Origin: Dendrocalamus latiflorus
Lineage: Eukaryota; Streptophyta; Magnoliopsida; Poales; Poaceae
Assembly (NCBI GenBank): GCA_017311315.1
Contig: CM029640.1
Span: forward strand, 18,899,283 to 18,963,282
Length of the DNA: 64,000 bases
Reading direction: 5' to 3'
Each line of letters begins with the position of its first letter. Positions within the stretch are counted from its first letter, which is position 1. Below, piece by piece: positions 21,820 through 33,352 of the stretch. The position numbers and the translations under genes were made by a program. The notes under the pieces were generated by a model. It saw only the letters and a program-made list of their open reading frames with translations. It did not search any database and was not told the DNA's origin.

Positions 21820-23560
21820 CAGATTCGCTGGGCAGGGAAGGGAGAGGTTTGGCTTGTTGACTCCGGCTGTTCTCGACACATGACCGGAGACTCCCATTGG
21901 TTCTCTTCCCTAGCCCGTGCTCCAGGTGATGAGACTATCACCTTGCAGATGCTTCGTCTGGGCGCGTCATCGCTAAAGGTACTATGCGCGTTAATGATTC
22001 ATTTATTTTAAAAGATGTTGCCTTAGTGAGCAAGGTACAGTATAATTTGCTTTCGGTTTCTCAGCTTACAGATGACGGTTTCGAGGTGAGCTTCAAGAAA
22101 AACACTTGCAAAATTCTTGATTCTTCGGGTAGTCTGGTTTGCGAGATTTCTCGATATGGGAGGATCTTTCGTGCTGATTTTGTTGAGTCTTCTGGTGATC
22201 CTCTCAAGTGTTTAGTTGCTTCTGAGTCCTGTGACCTTACTTTCTGTCATAGGAGACTTGGTCATATTAGATTTGACCATTTGACTTGGTCATATTAGAT
22301 TTGACCATTTGACCCGAGTTAGCGGCCACGATCTCATTCGTGGTCTGCCTAAACTCAAGATGGTCAAAGATCTTGTTTGCGCTCCAAGCCGGCACTACAA
22401 GATGCTTGCTGCTTCTCATCCTCTGATCATAGTGACTATGACCGATGCACTAGGACAGCTGCTCCATATGGACAAAGTTGGACCAGCTCGAGTGCAGTCA
22501 GTAGGAGAGAAGTAGTATGTTCTTGTCGTAGTCGATGACTTCTCGAGGTACTCTTGGGTATTTTTCTTAGCCTCAAAGGATGAGACATATACCCACTTTC
22601 GGGGTCTTTTTAGTAGGCTTACTGTTGAGCTCCCGGGTGCCTTACGAGCGATCCGCAGTGGCAATGGCACGGAGTTCAAGAATTCCTACTTCGAGAGGTT
22701 TTGCGGTGAGACAGGTGTAGAGCACCAGTTCTCTTCTCAATACGTTCCTCAGCAGAATGGCGTTGTGGAGAGGAAGAACCGTACCCTGGTCGAGATGGCC
22801 AGGACGATGCTTGATGAGTACTCTACACCAAGGAAGTTTTGGGCTGAGGCTATAGCCACCGTGTGCCATGTTTCGAACAGAGTTTTTCTCAGGGCACACT
22901 TGCATCGCACCTCTTATGAGTTGAGATATGGGTGAAAGCCCAGTGTATCTCATTTTCGCGTGTTTGGTTGCAAGTGCTTTATCCTGAAGTCTGGAAACCT
23001 AGATAAGTTCGAGTCACGTTCTTGTGATGGGATCTTTCTAGGCTATTCGACTTCTTCGCGGGCTTATAGGGTCTGGAACTGCGAGTCTAGTAAGATGGTA
23101 GGGACCTGTGAGGTGACCTTCGATGAGGCCAGTCCGGGGACTAGGTCAGATATCTCAGGTTCTTTAGAGCAGTCCAAGACCATTTTTGTGGATGATGAGG
23201 ACGATGGAAATGAGGGTTGTCTACCTGATCCAGTTCCTCATCCTCCCCTTGAGGTGCCTGCCTCCACCACTGCACCTCAAGGAGATCAGCCCATGCCTTC
23301 TGCTTCTTCTGGAGCTAGTGGCTCTGTTCCTACCTCATCAGCTCATAAGGTAGAGGCCACTTTTTCATCTCATCCAGGACCTCCCCGAAACATCCAAAAA
23401 GACCATCCTTCCGAGCAGATGATTGGAGACCTCTTTGAGCGAGTCACACGCTCAAAGTCTGGCATGTCACATTTTGTCTCCATTCTGCTTTCATTGCCAC
23501 CTTTGAGCCCAAGGATGTTTGTCATGCTCTTTCTGATGAGTCTTGGGTCAATGCCATGCA
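21820..23560 (+). pseudogene. pol: protease and integrase of copia element B
   Basis: The protease motif VWLVDSGCSRHMTGD (DSG triad) is at about 21848-21892. The GAG-pre-integrase zinc finger (LTFCHRRLGHIRFDHL) is at about 22225-22280. A 28-bp tandem duplication (22261-22288 repeated at 22289) then shifts the frame. Integrase follows: VVVDDFSRYSWVFFL, D in RSGNGTEF (N where the second Asp is expected), and E in QQNGVVERKNRTL. It continues to FGCKCFILKSGNLDKF and a variable linker. Stops at 22513-22515 and 22933-22935 and a frameshift near 23470 break it. Integrase preceding reverse transcriptase is the Ty1-copia order. Confidence 0.85.
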
Positions 23561-25035
23561 TGAGGAGTTAGAGAATTTCGAGAGAAACAAGGTCTGGTTG
23601 CTTGTTGAGCCCCCTCGAGGTCACAATATCATTGGGACTAAGTTAGTGTTCAAAACAAGCAGAGTGAGGATGGGGTAGTCATTCGGAACAAGGCTAGACT
23701 GGTAGCTCAGGGCTTCTCCCAGGTTGAGGGTCTAGATTTTGAGGAGACCTTTGCCCCTGTAGCTAGACTTGAGGCCATTAGAATCCTGCTTGCTTTCGCA
23801 GCTTCTAAGGGTTTCAAGCTTTACCAGATGGATGTCAAGAGTGCATTCCTCAATGGGTTTATTGAGAAAGAAGTCTATGTGAAACAGCCTCCAGGTTTCG
23901 AGAACCCCAATACCCAAACCATGTCTACAAGCTTTCCAAAGCATTGTATGAACTTAAGCAGGCCCCTAGAGCTTGGTATGAGAGGCTTAAGTCCTATTTG
24001 TTGAGTCATGGTTTTGAGATGGGTAAGGTAGATAAGACCTTGTTCATTCGTAGGCATGGCACTGACCTTCTGCTCGTCCAGATTTATGTGGATGACATCA
24101 TCTTTGGCGGCTCTTCACATGCTCTCGTTTCACAGTTCTCGGATGTCATGAGCACCGAGTTTGAGATGAGCATGATGGGTGAGTTGACCTTCTTCCTTGG
24201 CTTTCAGATCAAGCAGACTCGGGAGGGTACTTTCTTACATCAAGGCAAGTACACTCGTGACCTCCTGAGACGCTTTGACATGAGTGATGGTAAGCCGGTG
24301 TCAACTCCCATGGCATCCACAGCTTCACTTGACCCAGATGAGGATGGCGAGCCAGTCGATCAAAAAGAGTACAGAAGCATGATCAGCTCCCTCTTATAAT
24401 ACCTCACTGCCTCGAGACCGGACATACACTTCTCTGTGTGTCTTTATGCTTGGTTTCAGGCTTCTCCTCGCGTATCTCACCGCCAGGCGATGAAGCGCGT
24501 CCTTCGGTACCTTCGAGCTACCATTGACTATGGTATCTGGTACTCTTCCTCTTCCTGTCTTTCCCTTAGAGCCTACTCGGACGCAGACTTTGCCGGCTGT
24601 AGGATAGATAGGAAGAGCACTTCTGGCACTGCTAATTCATTGTCACTTCTTTTGTCTCTTGATCTTCTAGGAAGCAGTCCGGTGTTGCACAGTTCACCGC
24701 AGAGGCCGAGTACGTTACTGCAGCCAGGTACTTTGGATGGCTTCGACTCTGCGAGACTTTGGGTTAGTTATAGACACTGTTCCACTCTTTTGTGATAACA
24801 CTTCTGCTATTAACATTGCTAAGAACCCATGCAGCACTCTCGGACCAAGCATATTGATATTCGGCATCACTTCCTTAGAGACCATGTGGAGAAGGATGAT
24901 ATAGTGCTCCAGTTTGTGGAGAGTGACCACCAGTTGGCTGATATCTTCACCAAGCCTTTGGATAGCTCTAGGTTTTCAGCCTTGCGGGGAGAGCTTCCTG
25001 AACATGGTCTCTTCGCGCAATCTTGGTGCGCTTAA
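23561..25035 (+). pseudogene. pol: reverse transcriptase and RNase H of copia element B
   Basis: The reverse transcriptase starts with the copia signature WVNAMHEELENFERNKVW. It continues with QMDVKSAFLNGFIEKEVYV and YELKQAPRAWYERL, then the catalytic VQIYVDDIIFGG (about 24080-24110). RNase H follows with AYSDADFAGCRIDRKSTSG, then KHIDIRHHFLRDHVEK and QLADIFTKPLDSSRF near the C terminus. Frameshifts are near 23660, 23930 and 24640; stops are at 23677-23679 and 24397-24399. The gene ends at 25035 without the expected 3' untranslated region or 3' LTR. The next bases belong to the gag of F on the other strand. Confidence 0.85.
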
Positions 25036-27494
25036 AACATCTCTCAACACCATGTCCATCCTTCTGACAGAAGGTATAATGATACTTTGTCTTCTAGGAG
25101 GTCGAAGCACATGATGGGGCTTCACCTTCTGAGAGGTCAAAGCAACAGGTGATACACCTTTACTGTCAGAAATCCCTTCGACGAAGCCCGCAGACTTAAA
25201 CTCAATTTTCTTGGATTCGGGCGAAACCTCAATCACACCTACTGCTATAGGTCTAGCAACAGTAGGTGGATGTTTTCTTACATCCTCTAGAAAAATATAT
25301 CCTAGACCTTCATTGACCATGCAAATCTTGGATTTGTCTAGGATAAGATTAAGCTTTTTCTTGCCTCCAACAAATTTTTAAAGAGTGTTCATGAGATACT
25401 AGCACTCCTGAAAAAGAGAGGCGCATGAAGAGCAGGGAAGATGAGAAGATGGGACACCAGAAGGAGAGGAAGAAGAACCAGAAGCGGAAGATCATATAGC
25501 ACGTGCATATCTCTCCTTGTGCACGGCCACCTCAATCTTAAGAACTTCGCAAGACGCACAGGGGGCAGTCCTAATCCTAGCCGTCAGCTTCTCGTGACTT
25601 TTCCTAAATATCTCTATCATTTTCTTAGATTTTTCCCCCACTTCAGCACAGAAAGACCAAGCAACTTGTGGTCTTTCTAGAAGATCCTTAGTTAGCTTCA
25701 CACATTTATCATCTAATGCAATCAATTCAGATTTTAGTTTTTCACAATTATGTATGGTGAGCTAACAGGTGCCTTAGAAGCATATTGGACCATTTTCTTA
25801 TTGTGATCGACTATGTCTTGAAATTGTTTGGAGACAGATTCAAGTTCAGCAGTTAGTTTAGGGCAATTGAATTGACACAAGAAGCAACAGGTTCAAGCAA
25901 AATAGCTTGCATTTCAGCAATTTTATGATCTGCCCTGTTTAGGTTAATCTTCAGATTATTGCAACTTTCACAAGTTTCAGGCGGATCAAGAAGCATGGTA
26001 TATAGACCTCTAAAAGCATTGTCCTTATCCTCACATGAGGTGCACAATGTAGTCCTAATGGAATAAGATGACAGGGAAGCTACTCTAGTCATCTTTAGTT
26101 TAGCTAATAGACTAACATTCTTCACCTTAAGTAAATCAAGCTCAGAGATCATACTATTATGAGAGGTCCTTAGCTTCTCCATATCTCCTAGCAAAGAAGT
26201 ACAACATCACAATCATCACGGGAGGAAGCAGATTTAAGTGAAGTAAGCTTCTGTGACAAGTTTTCTACCTCCTCTAACTCACCACACCTAACTCTAGATC
26301 TACGATAAAATTTTTCTAACTTAAGAAAAGCATCATTGAGCTGGTTGTAGCAGGGGCATACCTTATCGGAGTCGCTGTAGAGATCGTCATCACTGATGTT
26401 GTCCTCGTTAGCCATAAAGCATATGCCGATGAAGTCGTTGGCGTCCTTGTTTGGATCATTCTTGCCGTCGTCATCGCTCCACTCTTCCATGTCGCTGAAG
26501 TCTAGATTGTTGAAGGCGGTAAGGACACGGTTGAAGAGCTTTTTTGGCTTTGCCAAGGTTGCTGTACTTCTTCTGATGTAGTCGTTGTTGCTCACACCGC
26601 CATAGTCGTTCTTGCCCTTCTACAGGTTGGGGCAGTTTGCTCAAATGTGGTTGGGGCCACCACACTCAAAGCAAATCACTGGTCCACCCTTTTTTCTCTC
26701 CCTAACCCTCTTGTATGCATGTGAAAATTTTCTGGCTAAGAGGGCTAACTCACTCTCTAGAAACTACTCAAATTGACCATCACTCATTTCACACAAAGCA
26801 GCTAAAGAGAAACCAGAAGCACCATCAAAAGATGCTCTAGAAGCAGAACCGGGATCGGTGACCAAAGCCATCGACTGTGACTTCGATTGTGAGAGACAAT
26901 GTCAATCTCGTGAGTCTTGAGACATGAATACATTGCATCAACAGTCAAAGTCGACAGGTCAGTCGTGTCCTTGATGGTGGTAACTTTCATCTCCCACACT
27001 CTCAGGTCCAGAGCAGAAATCATTTGACGAGCATTGTCCGAATCTGGATATGTAAGACCAACAGCTTAGAGGTTGCTTAAAATCTTGTGAAATCTGGCAA
27101 AGCACTCATCCAGGTACTCACCAGTGAGCATCTCAAACTTGTTGTACTCTTGCTTGTATTGGTCCTGTCAGACAGTCTTGATTTGGGTGGTGTCCTCATG
27201 GTATGCGTCGAGGGTCACCCAAATATTATATGCTGACGAAAGATGAGAAATGTGATCAAACTCATTTCTGCTAAGACCCTGAATGATGATGTTCCTTACC
27301 TTAGCATTTGCCTCCACATGTGGCGTATTCATCGCTGTGATGTTCTCATCGGCAGGAACAACAAATCGAGTCTTAAATTTTCTCTAGATTACATAGCCTT
27401 GAGCCTGTATGTAAGACTTCATCATATTCTTCCAAAAGGGATAGTCGACCCCATCGAAGATAGGAGGCTTGGTGGAATACTTGTCTATTGGCAT
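25036..27494 (-). pseudogene. gag: gag of copia element F (minus strand)
   Basis: It starts at ATG 27494-27492 (MPIDKYSTKPPIFDG, directly comparable with B's MATDKYCTKSPIFDG). TAG interrupts it within about 40 codons. The capsid region runs through about 26800, with a degenerate knuckle region near 26630-26680. The coiled-coil part covers 26595-25500 (SDMEEWSDDDGKND, MLGDMEKLRTSHNS, CTSCEDKDNAFRGL). The segment with FLEDVRKHPPTVARPIAVGV is at about 25200-25310. All of it parallels the B gag segment by segment. It stops abruptly at the junction with B's pol near 25.02 kb. Confidence 0.82.
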
Positions 27495-27537
27495 GGCTCT
27501 AAAGACCAGTTAAAATCTATTTGAAAAGAGCTAACCG

Positions 27538-27552
27538 GGCTCTGATACAACT
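27538..27552 (-). other. primer-binding site of element F
   Basis: On the minus strand AGTTGTATCAGAGCC directly follows the LTR end. It resembles the initiator tRNA-Met complement TGGTATCAGAGCC with one change. Confidence 0.65.
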
Positions 27553-28669
27553 TGTAGGACTAGACAACAAAAGAAGGGGTGAATGATGCCTTCAAATTCT
27601 CCCTAAGTATTCACTCAACTCCTTTATCCAATAGCTACTGAGCTATGAAGACTAGAGTTGAAGTCTCACTGGAAAAACGAGGAGAGACCAAATAGAAGTG
27701 AAAACACAGTAGAGAATAAACTGTGTCCGGAGATCAGCAATGTGGTTGAAATATGACAACGTGGTCGTAAATACGACAACGTGGTCGAAAGCAGACAACG
27801 TGGTCGAACAACCAACATGATCGAAACCAGACTACAACTCGAAAGATCAACATGGTCGAAATTAGTGCGAGGTAGTATGGAACTTGATCTTGGTCGAAAC
27901 CAACATACTCATAAATCCAATCGACATTCCAGGCCGAGACTGCACTGACTACAACTATGTTAGTTCAGATTCATAGGAAAACAAGAACCAACAGTACTAA
28001 ATGTGGTCGAATAAGTTCTAGGAAGAACAGAGGAGAGGTAGTGAGGTGCACGACCGCAAGATCCAGGTTCCGAATAACTTTTGATTCAAGGATCAACTGG
28101 TCATGAAACTTTGAACAGAGCTGGAATAAGATCTCAAGAAGCTGTTCTAAGCTTTAATTGAAAACTTAGCAAGCAAAAGAAGATCTTTCTACCGAAACTC
28201 CAAGAACACATAAAAGAAACGCTGAGAGGGAAAATGTCAATTCGACTAAGCAATTGGGTGTAGAATAGCCAAGATGGCTTCGAGTTTGTTTTCCCAACAC
28301 CAGGCAAATCAGATCAACACCAAGACAAATGAAAACAAACTCTCCGATCAAGAAAGGAAAGAGCCAACCAAAGAATAGAGAGAGAGCACAGCTGATACGA
28401 CCACCACCAACTCAGCTCCAAGCATATGAGCATACACAGACATAGAAAAAAAGATGATATACTTCTCTGGAAGTTGATTCTGTAGCCACTCCATCCCGGA
28501 GGACCAAGAGCACAAGCGCTCCACACAAAAATGAACGCACGCAAGAAAACAAGAACACCGGAGAGAGCATCGGAAGGGTAGCTCTTCTACTCCTTTTATA
28601 GCCTCTTGCTGCTGGGGATAACCCATTAACCCCCTACCCACCATCGGGTTTTCTTACCCACACCACTTG

Positions 28670-29593
28670 TGATGGGGACAGGGTTCCCGATCTTCCGTCA
28701 GGTGATGATAACTCTCGTTTTGGTGGAACGCGACACACTGATCCGGCTTCAGATCCAAAAGACCCGAACCCTGCAACCTTAGCACCACGACTCCTCTGGT
28801 TATCAACCGTATCACTAATCCGGTTGACCTCGCCAAGAAGGCTAATCCCTGCCTGCAAAACGAAGAACACAAGCAAGAACTCGAAAGAACGCAGCTCAAA
28901 GAAGTGACAATCTGCAGATGTATGATTAAGATCACGAAAGTGGGGTTTCACGACCGAGAACGGCGGCTGTTCAATGACAGATTGATCTAAAGCAAAACCC
29001 AACCCTAACATGTGTGGTGACGACTTAATATAAGGTCTAAGGGTCGTCACACCCCCTGGACGCGCCCCCTAACGGGCTCTAAGACGATACACGGCCCAAC
29101 AGACCAAAAGACGGTGACGCAACACCCTGGCAGATTCTGGACACTGACTTGTTTTGACGATTTCCGTTGACTCCGGTGGAATTTGGACCTCAAACCAAAG
29201 CCATTGGTTATCCTATGAAATTATCTTTCCATGCATATGTGGGTCGTCGAAAACGGAGTCCGTATGCGTCCTGGGCGTCTGTTTTACTGCAGGCTGGTCC
29301 TGAAGGCCGAGGCAGACTCGAACTCGAGTTGGACTGGGCCTCCGGCTTGACTTGGATGTCCTTGCTGGTCTTCTCCGCCTCCACACCTCTCTCCATGTAC
29401 TTCATGACCCTCTCCAATGTTCCTAAGCAAGATAACATCATTAGGTAGCAATCTATTCTCAAAACTATGAAAAGGATCGCTTAAGAACGAGCTCACCTCT
29501 AGATTTAATTGTCGCATGCGAGCTCGGGTCATTGGACCTTGCATAATGGTTGGAGGATCAGCGGTTGCATCCGAAGGAGTGATGTCCTCATCA
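28670..29593 (-). mobile_element. solo LTR (924 bp) of a gypsy element, minus orientation
   Basis: It is bounded TGATGGGGACAGGG..GTCCTCATCA. The flanks are the identical acttg at 28665-28669 and 29594-29598. Read on the minus strand it starts TGATGAGGACATCAC, like element A's LTR. Near that start it encodes, in an open frame, a pol-tail-like peptide containing QGPMTRARMRQLN (about 29520-29560). This resembles A's GPMTRARAKRL tail. It therefore belongs to the same broad clade as A but to a different family. Confidence 0.9.
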
Positions 29594-30189
29594 ACTTGCA
29601 TCAACCCATTAACTCATATAGGACAAACACCCTTTAACAGAATAGCTTCCTTTTTCAAGTCTTGAGCAATTCACCAATATGCCCCTCTACCACCTTCCTG
29701 GAAGCTTCCTGTTTTCTTGCCGACCACGCTTGCAACCACCTTGCAGCCTTAGTCATCTTCGGCTTCTCCTGACCGTTTTGGTCCTCAACACTTCGCAGTG
29801 TCTAGTCTCGATTCTTCCACGCCTCACCATGACCTAGCTCCAAAGTTCTGCAAGCACCACTGACAAGCAAAGCATTACATAGCACTGCACAATACACGGG
29901 AATCATCAATCTGCATAAATAGAATGCACTTAGAGAACAACCCAGCTAGTCTTATACCACTTACTACTACTCGATGCACATGACATGAGGTACTCGTAGC
30001 CCTAAAAGACTTTCCAGCTATCTATGACCACTCAGCAAGTTGTTAGGACCATCGCATAGGCTGTTACGACCATGAAGATAGATCCTACGACCACATAGCA
30101 ATCGCCACAGCGGCTACGACTTTACCAGGCCTGGTCGCTACGACTTACGATCACACATGCAGAGTGTTACGACCATCGACTATGGTTAG

Positions 30190-30440
30190 TAGAAACTATG
30201 ACCATCGACCACGGCCAGCCAGAGTTACGACTATCGACCATGACCAGACAGAGCTACGACTATCGACCACGGCCAGTTAGATCTACGACTATCGACAAAG
30301 GCCAGTCAGAGCTACGGCTATCGACCACGGCCAGCCAGAGCTACGGCTATCGACCACGGCCAGCCAGAGCTACGGCTATCGACCACGGCCAGCCAGAGCT
30401 ACGGCTATCGACCACGGCCAGTCAGAGCTACGACTTGTCA
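30190..30440. repeat. 29-bp minisatellite in the F LTR
   Basis: The tandem unit is about 29 bp, of the type 'agagctacggctatcgacca' + 'cggccagcc'. The start points 30331, 30360, 30389 and 30418 are exactly 29 bp apart. Flanking units are more divergent. Because 29 is not a multiple of 3, the open frame that crosses the array cycles through all three reading frames of the unit, and there is no sign of selection for coding. A shorter, more diverged array is in the left LTR (about 6100-6330). Confidence 0.85.
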
Positions 30441-30673
30441 ACCATGAAGTCATAAAAGCTTCTGCCGTCCACCAAGTCGTAAAAACGACTGCTGACTCCA
30501 AAATCGTAAAACCTATTGCCAACCACCAAGTCGTAATAGCACCTACGACCATGAACACAGAGGTCGTAAAGCCAGCAAACTTCTGCACAGACCTCAAAAA
30601 CCAAACTCAATATCTCTAAATCAAGGGTCAATTACTCATCACAAACATAGGGTGAACTCCACATGGTCTCACA

Positions 30674-32204
30674 AATCACATGCATCATGGAAATGTAAAG
30701 AATTATATCAACAAAGCGTAAATACTACTCATTGTCTACTTTTCACATCAGAGAGCAAATTTAAACTTGAACGCTGCCATTTCGGTTCATGTACATTGTA
30801 ATGAGAAAAATTCTATGTGCATTGATAGAATAATAACAGAGCAAAGGGGCACCAACAAATGAAGTGGATAACAAATATTTAGAAGCATGCTCATAAATGA
30901 AAAAAAAAGAAGTTAGCAATACTAACTGAGCTTCAAGGTTTACAACAACAGAATCACGCAGATCCGTAGGTTCCATCTTAGGTTGCTGCTATAGGAAACT
31001 AAAGTACTTAGATTTCACAGAAGCTATATGAAACACAATGTTCAAGTTATTAGTTAATGTAATCCATGAAACTATAGTAGGCATATATGAAATATATTGC
31101 TGCTTAGATTTCACAAAACCCACTTCAAAATCATTCTCTAGGTTGTCTGGTCTTTATCTATAACATGGCTAGAACAATGTGGCTGATGGCACATAAGACC
31201 TCACCTGCCACTGCCTCTTGTTCTTCAAGTGGCAAAAAGCGAACGACTCATGGAGGAATATCTGAGTCAAGGATGCTACAACAATATTGAAAATAACTTA
31301 ATAGTAATGCATATGAATGTCAACATTTATATTCATAAGTGGAGAGGACAACAAGTTGATGAGGAAAGGTTCTCGGTGGTCATAGTCACCAAAGACAGTG
31401 AAGTTACTGTCTTCTCAAGGTTTCGGATGATTCATTTCTTTGTATTGCCATAATGAGCTTAAATAATAATGAGTTACAAGCGGCATTTGACAACTGCTTT
31501 GCCGAAATAATGTCAAGGCAAGTGACTACATCAGAATCCGCCCAAGTTGGGCATACGAATCTTTCATCCCGCAGTTTAGCCATACAGGTCAACGCTACCT
31601 TGAAAATGACCACATGAATAAATTTCAAGAAATTTACGAAGGTATGGTACTTGATTAAGAGATTGATATTTTATACATGTCAATTCACAACTAACTTACA
31701 TTGGTTAGAACATACGACATTTTTCACTGAGCAATGTGGAGATATTGTGGCACTCAATGAAGTATCAAACAGCCTGCAGCATGCATCCAATAAAATTGGT
31801 ACAGTTATCTAGAACAAGAATTTACAATCTATGAGAAGGGAGGCGCCACTCACTCAAACAATAACCGAGAACGATCCTCAAGCAATGACATCCTTCTAGA
31901 TACAGCTACCTAGAAATAACAAATAGCAAACAGTTTACTACATCAAAATTCCCAACCTAAGAAAAGTTAAGCGGCCAAGCAAACACACAACTCACTTTTA
32001 CAATCTGAGACCAAATAGTCAACATGTGTAGCTGGGTGCCTATTCTTCAAGATTTTTGTTATGTCTCTAGGCCCATTTCAGCATATCATGGAATGATTCT
32101 TTCACCTCGCCCTTCTCAGACGCACTAAATTGTAAATTGCTGGTTCAATTCTTGAGACATCTGAATAACAAAAGAAGCAACACGTCAAATACAATCTTGT
32201 TTTT
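30674..32204. other. intergenic or intronic sequence; no confident gene
   Basis: AT-rich host DNA. The minus strand has a few exon-like open stretches, notably 31404-31628 (contains KLRDERFVCPTWADSD) and 30920-30976 (contains MEPTDLRDSVVVNLEAQ). I recognise no family and see no consistent splice chain, so no gene is called. Confidence 0.4.
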
Positions 32205-32401
32205 GTTTAAAGAAGTCTGAAATCGATGCTCCCGATAACGGATGAATCTGTACGACAAATAGAAAAAAGTAAGAGAGAAGGTAATAGATTCTTCATGCAG
32301 GGAGAAGTAAGATTAACATACCCTGGACGCTCAAAATCTAATCCACAAAGCACACTCTTTATGTCTCTCTTTTTAAGGGCGTAGTCGATAACTGCCTCAT
32401 T
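32205..32401 (-). pseudogene. two exons of a NOP2-like rRNA (cytosine-C5) methyltransferase
   Basis: On the minus strand an exon begins at 32401 after 'attttgcag'. It reads NEAVIDYALKKRDIKSVLCG then LDFERPG, and ends at 32322 before gtatgt. After a 74-bp intron ending 'gtcgtacag', the next exon begins at 32247 and continues FIRYREHRFQTSLN. The two join in phase (PG|F). This matches the conserved C-terminal part of NOP2/p120-type nucleolar methyltransferases (pattern ENEAVIDYALKKR..LVPCGLDFGRPGF..FREHRFH), which modify 25S rRNA with S-adenosylmethionine. The catalytic Cys exons upstream and the RRFYPH part downstream were not found, so it is probably a gene fragment. Confidence 0.65.
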
Positions 32402-32634
32402 CTGCAAAATTGGAGAGGGGTTCAGGAACTGAAGTTGAATCATCATTGAACAAACAAGACCAATCTACTTGTTTGGATGTTTGTTCAACGTACTTCATAA
32501 TCATTCTATGTAGATAATGAATGCTAAAAAAACGAACAGGAATGTGTGTAAACGATAAAAACATGCTATCGTGGGAAACGGATCTACTGAGTCGAATCAT
32601 GTCGATGGTATAAGCTATAATCAGTTTCTCATTG

Positions 32635-32653
32635 CCCCCCCCCCCCCCCCCCC
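32635..32653. repeat. poly(C) tract, 19 C
   Basis: A run of 19 C on the plus strand. It creates low-complexity open frames on both strands that are not genes. Confidence 0.9.
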
Positions 32654-32767
32654 TCACAAAATTGTTAAATGTGCATTGCAGGTACACGCACATACAGTTT
32701 GGTTGTGAATTAACACACAATAATTACAACGCAGCATATCATCATCTGAAAAAAGAAAGAAAGAAGA

Positions 32768-32857
32768 ACGCAACACATCATTCTATTACTAGACCAATTT
32801 GCTTTATATACCACGCAACACATCATTCTATTACTAGACCAATTTGCTTTATATACC
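32768..32857. repeat. 45-bp tandem duplication
   Basis: Two copies of a 45-bp unit starting 'acgcaacacatcattctatt' (32768 and 32813). They appear identical by eye. Confidence 0.85.
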
Positions 32858-33186
32858 AGGCATGATTAGGAAATTCAGTTTGCATGTTTGATCACATTCA
32901 AATGTGGTCATTGGATTAAGCTAATTTTATCCAGTTTGACCATCAGCTAGCTGTTGTCAACTTATCACCCAAGCAAACTATAGTATTGAGTTAAAAAATC
33001 TAATGAGCTTAAACTGTATACTGCAAGATAGTACAAACCAAAAGTAGGCAGACACCATCACGCTTAAACTGCAATTGATAACATCGGACCACTCCTATAT
33101 ACATTGACAAATAAATTAAGCTAGTCATTATCTTTATATATTAGCTCGGTTACCAGCATGTTACTTGAATTCTCTTAAGACTTAAT

Positions 33187-33347
33187 TGTTAAGGATAGAA
33201 TAGGAAATATAATAGGAATATTATTTGTTTCCTTATATGCCTTGTATTCCTTATCTGTACATAGCATATTCCTCCGTATATCCCTCTTGTACTCTCTATA
33301 TATATTGCCCTTTGGACCTCATGAATATATGCACAATATTCATAACA
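33187..33347. mobile_element. small solo LTR (161 bp), copia-like
   Basis: It begins TGTTAAGGATAG and ends ATTCATAACA (termini TGTTA..TAACA). It is flanked by the identical ttaat at 33182-33186 and 33348-33352. Inside are 'ctctatatatattgccc' (TATA-like) and 'catgaatatatgcac', as in small copia or TRIM-like LTRs. There is no internal region, so it is a solo LTR. Confidence 0.85.
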
Positions 33348-33352
33348 TTAAT

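Larger units (their letters stand above)
27553..30673 (-). repeat. right (5') LTR of copia element F with nested solo LTR
   Basis: The plus-strand ends are TGTAGGACTAGAC at 27553 and GGTCTCACA at 30673; read on the minus strand it starts TGTGAGACCATGTGG and ends CTAGTCCTACA. It aligns with the left LTR (4893-6547). A 924-bp solo LTR (28670-29593) is inserted in it. It contains 'acgtggtcga' repeats near 27730-27870 and a 29-bp minisatellite at 30190-30440. Confidence 0.8.

Noticed and set aside
30190..30440. Regular 29-bp repeats that superficially look like a CRISPR array
   Set aside because: The units are directly adjacent without unique spacers and sit inside a plant LTR, so this is a minisatellite.
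4868..30678. Target duplication for the whole element F
   Set aside because: The flanking pentamers (ccaga and aatca) differ and the left LTR end appears truncated, so no claim is made.
31229..31628. Overlapping frames on both strands suggesting a gene
   Set aside because: The minus-strand piece looks partly coding, but no homologue is recognised and splice signals are not consistent. It is described as intergenic instead.
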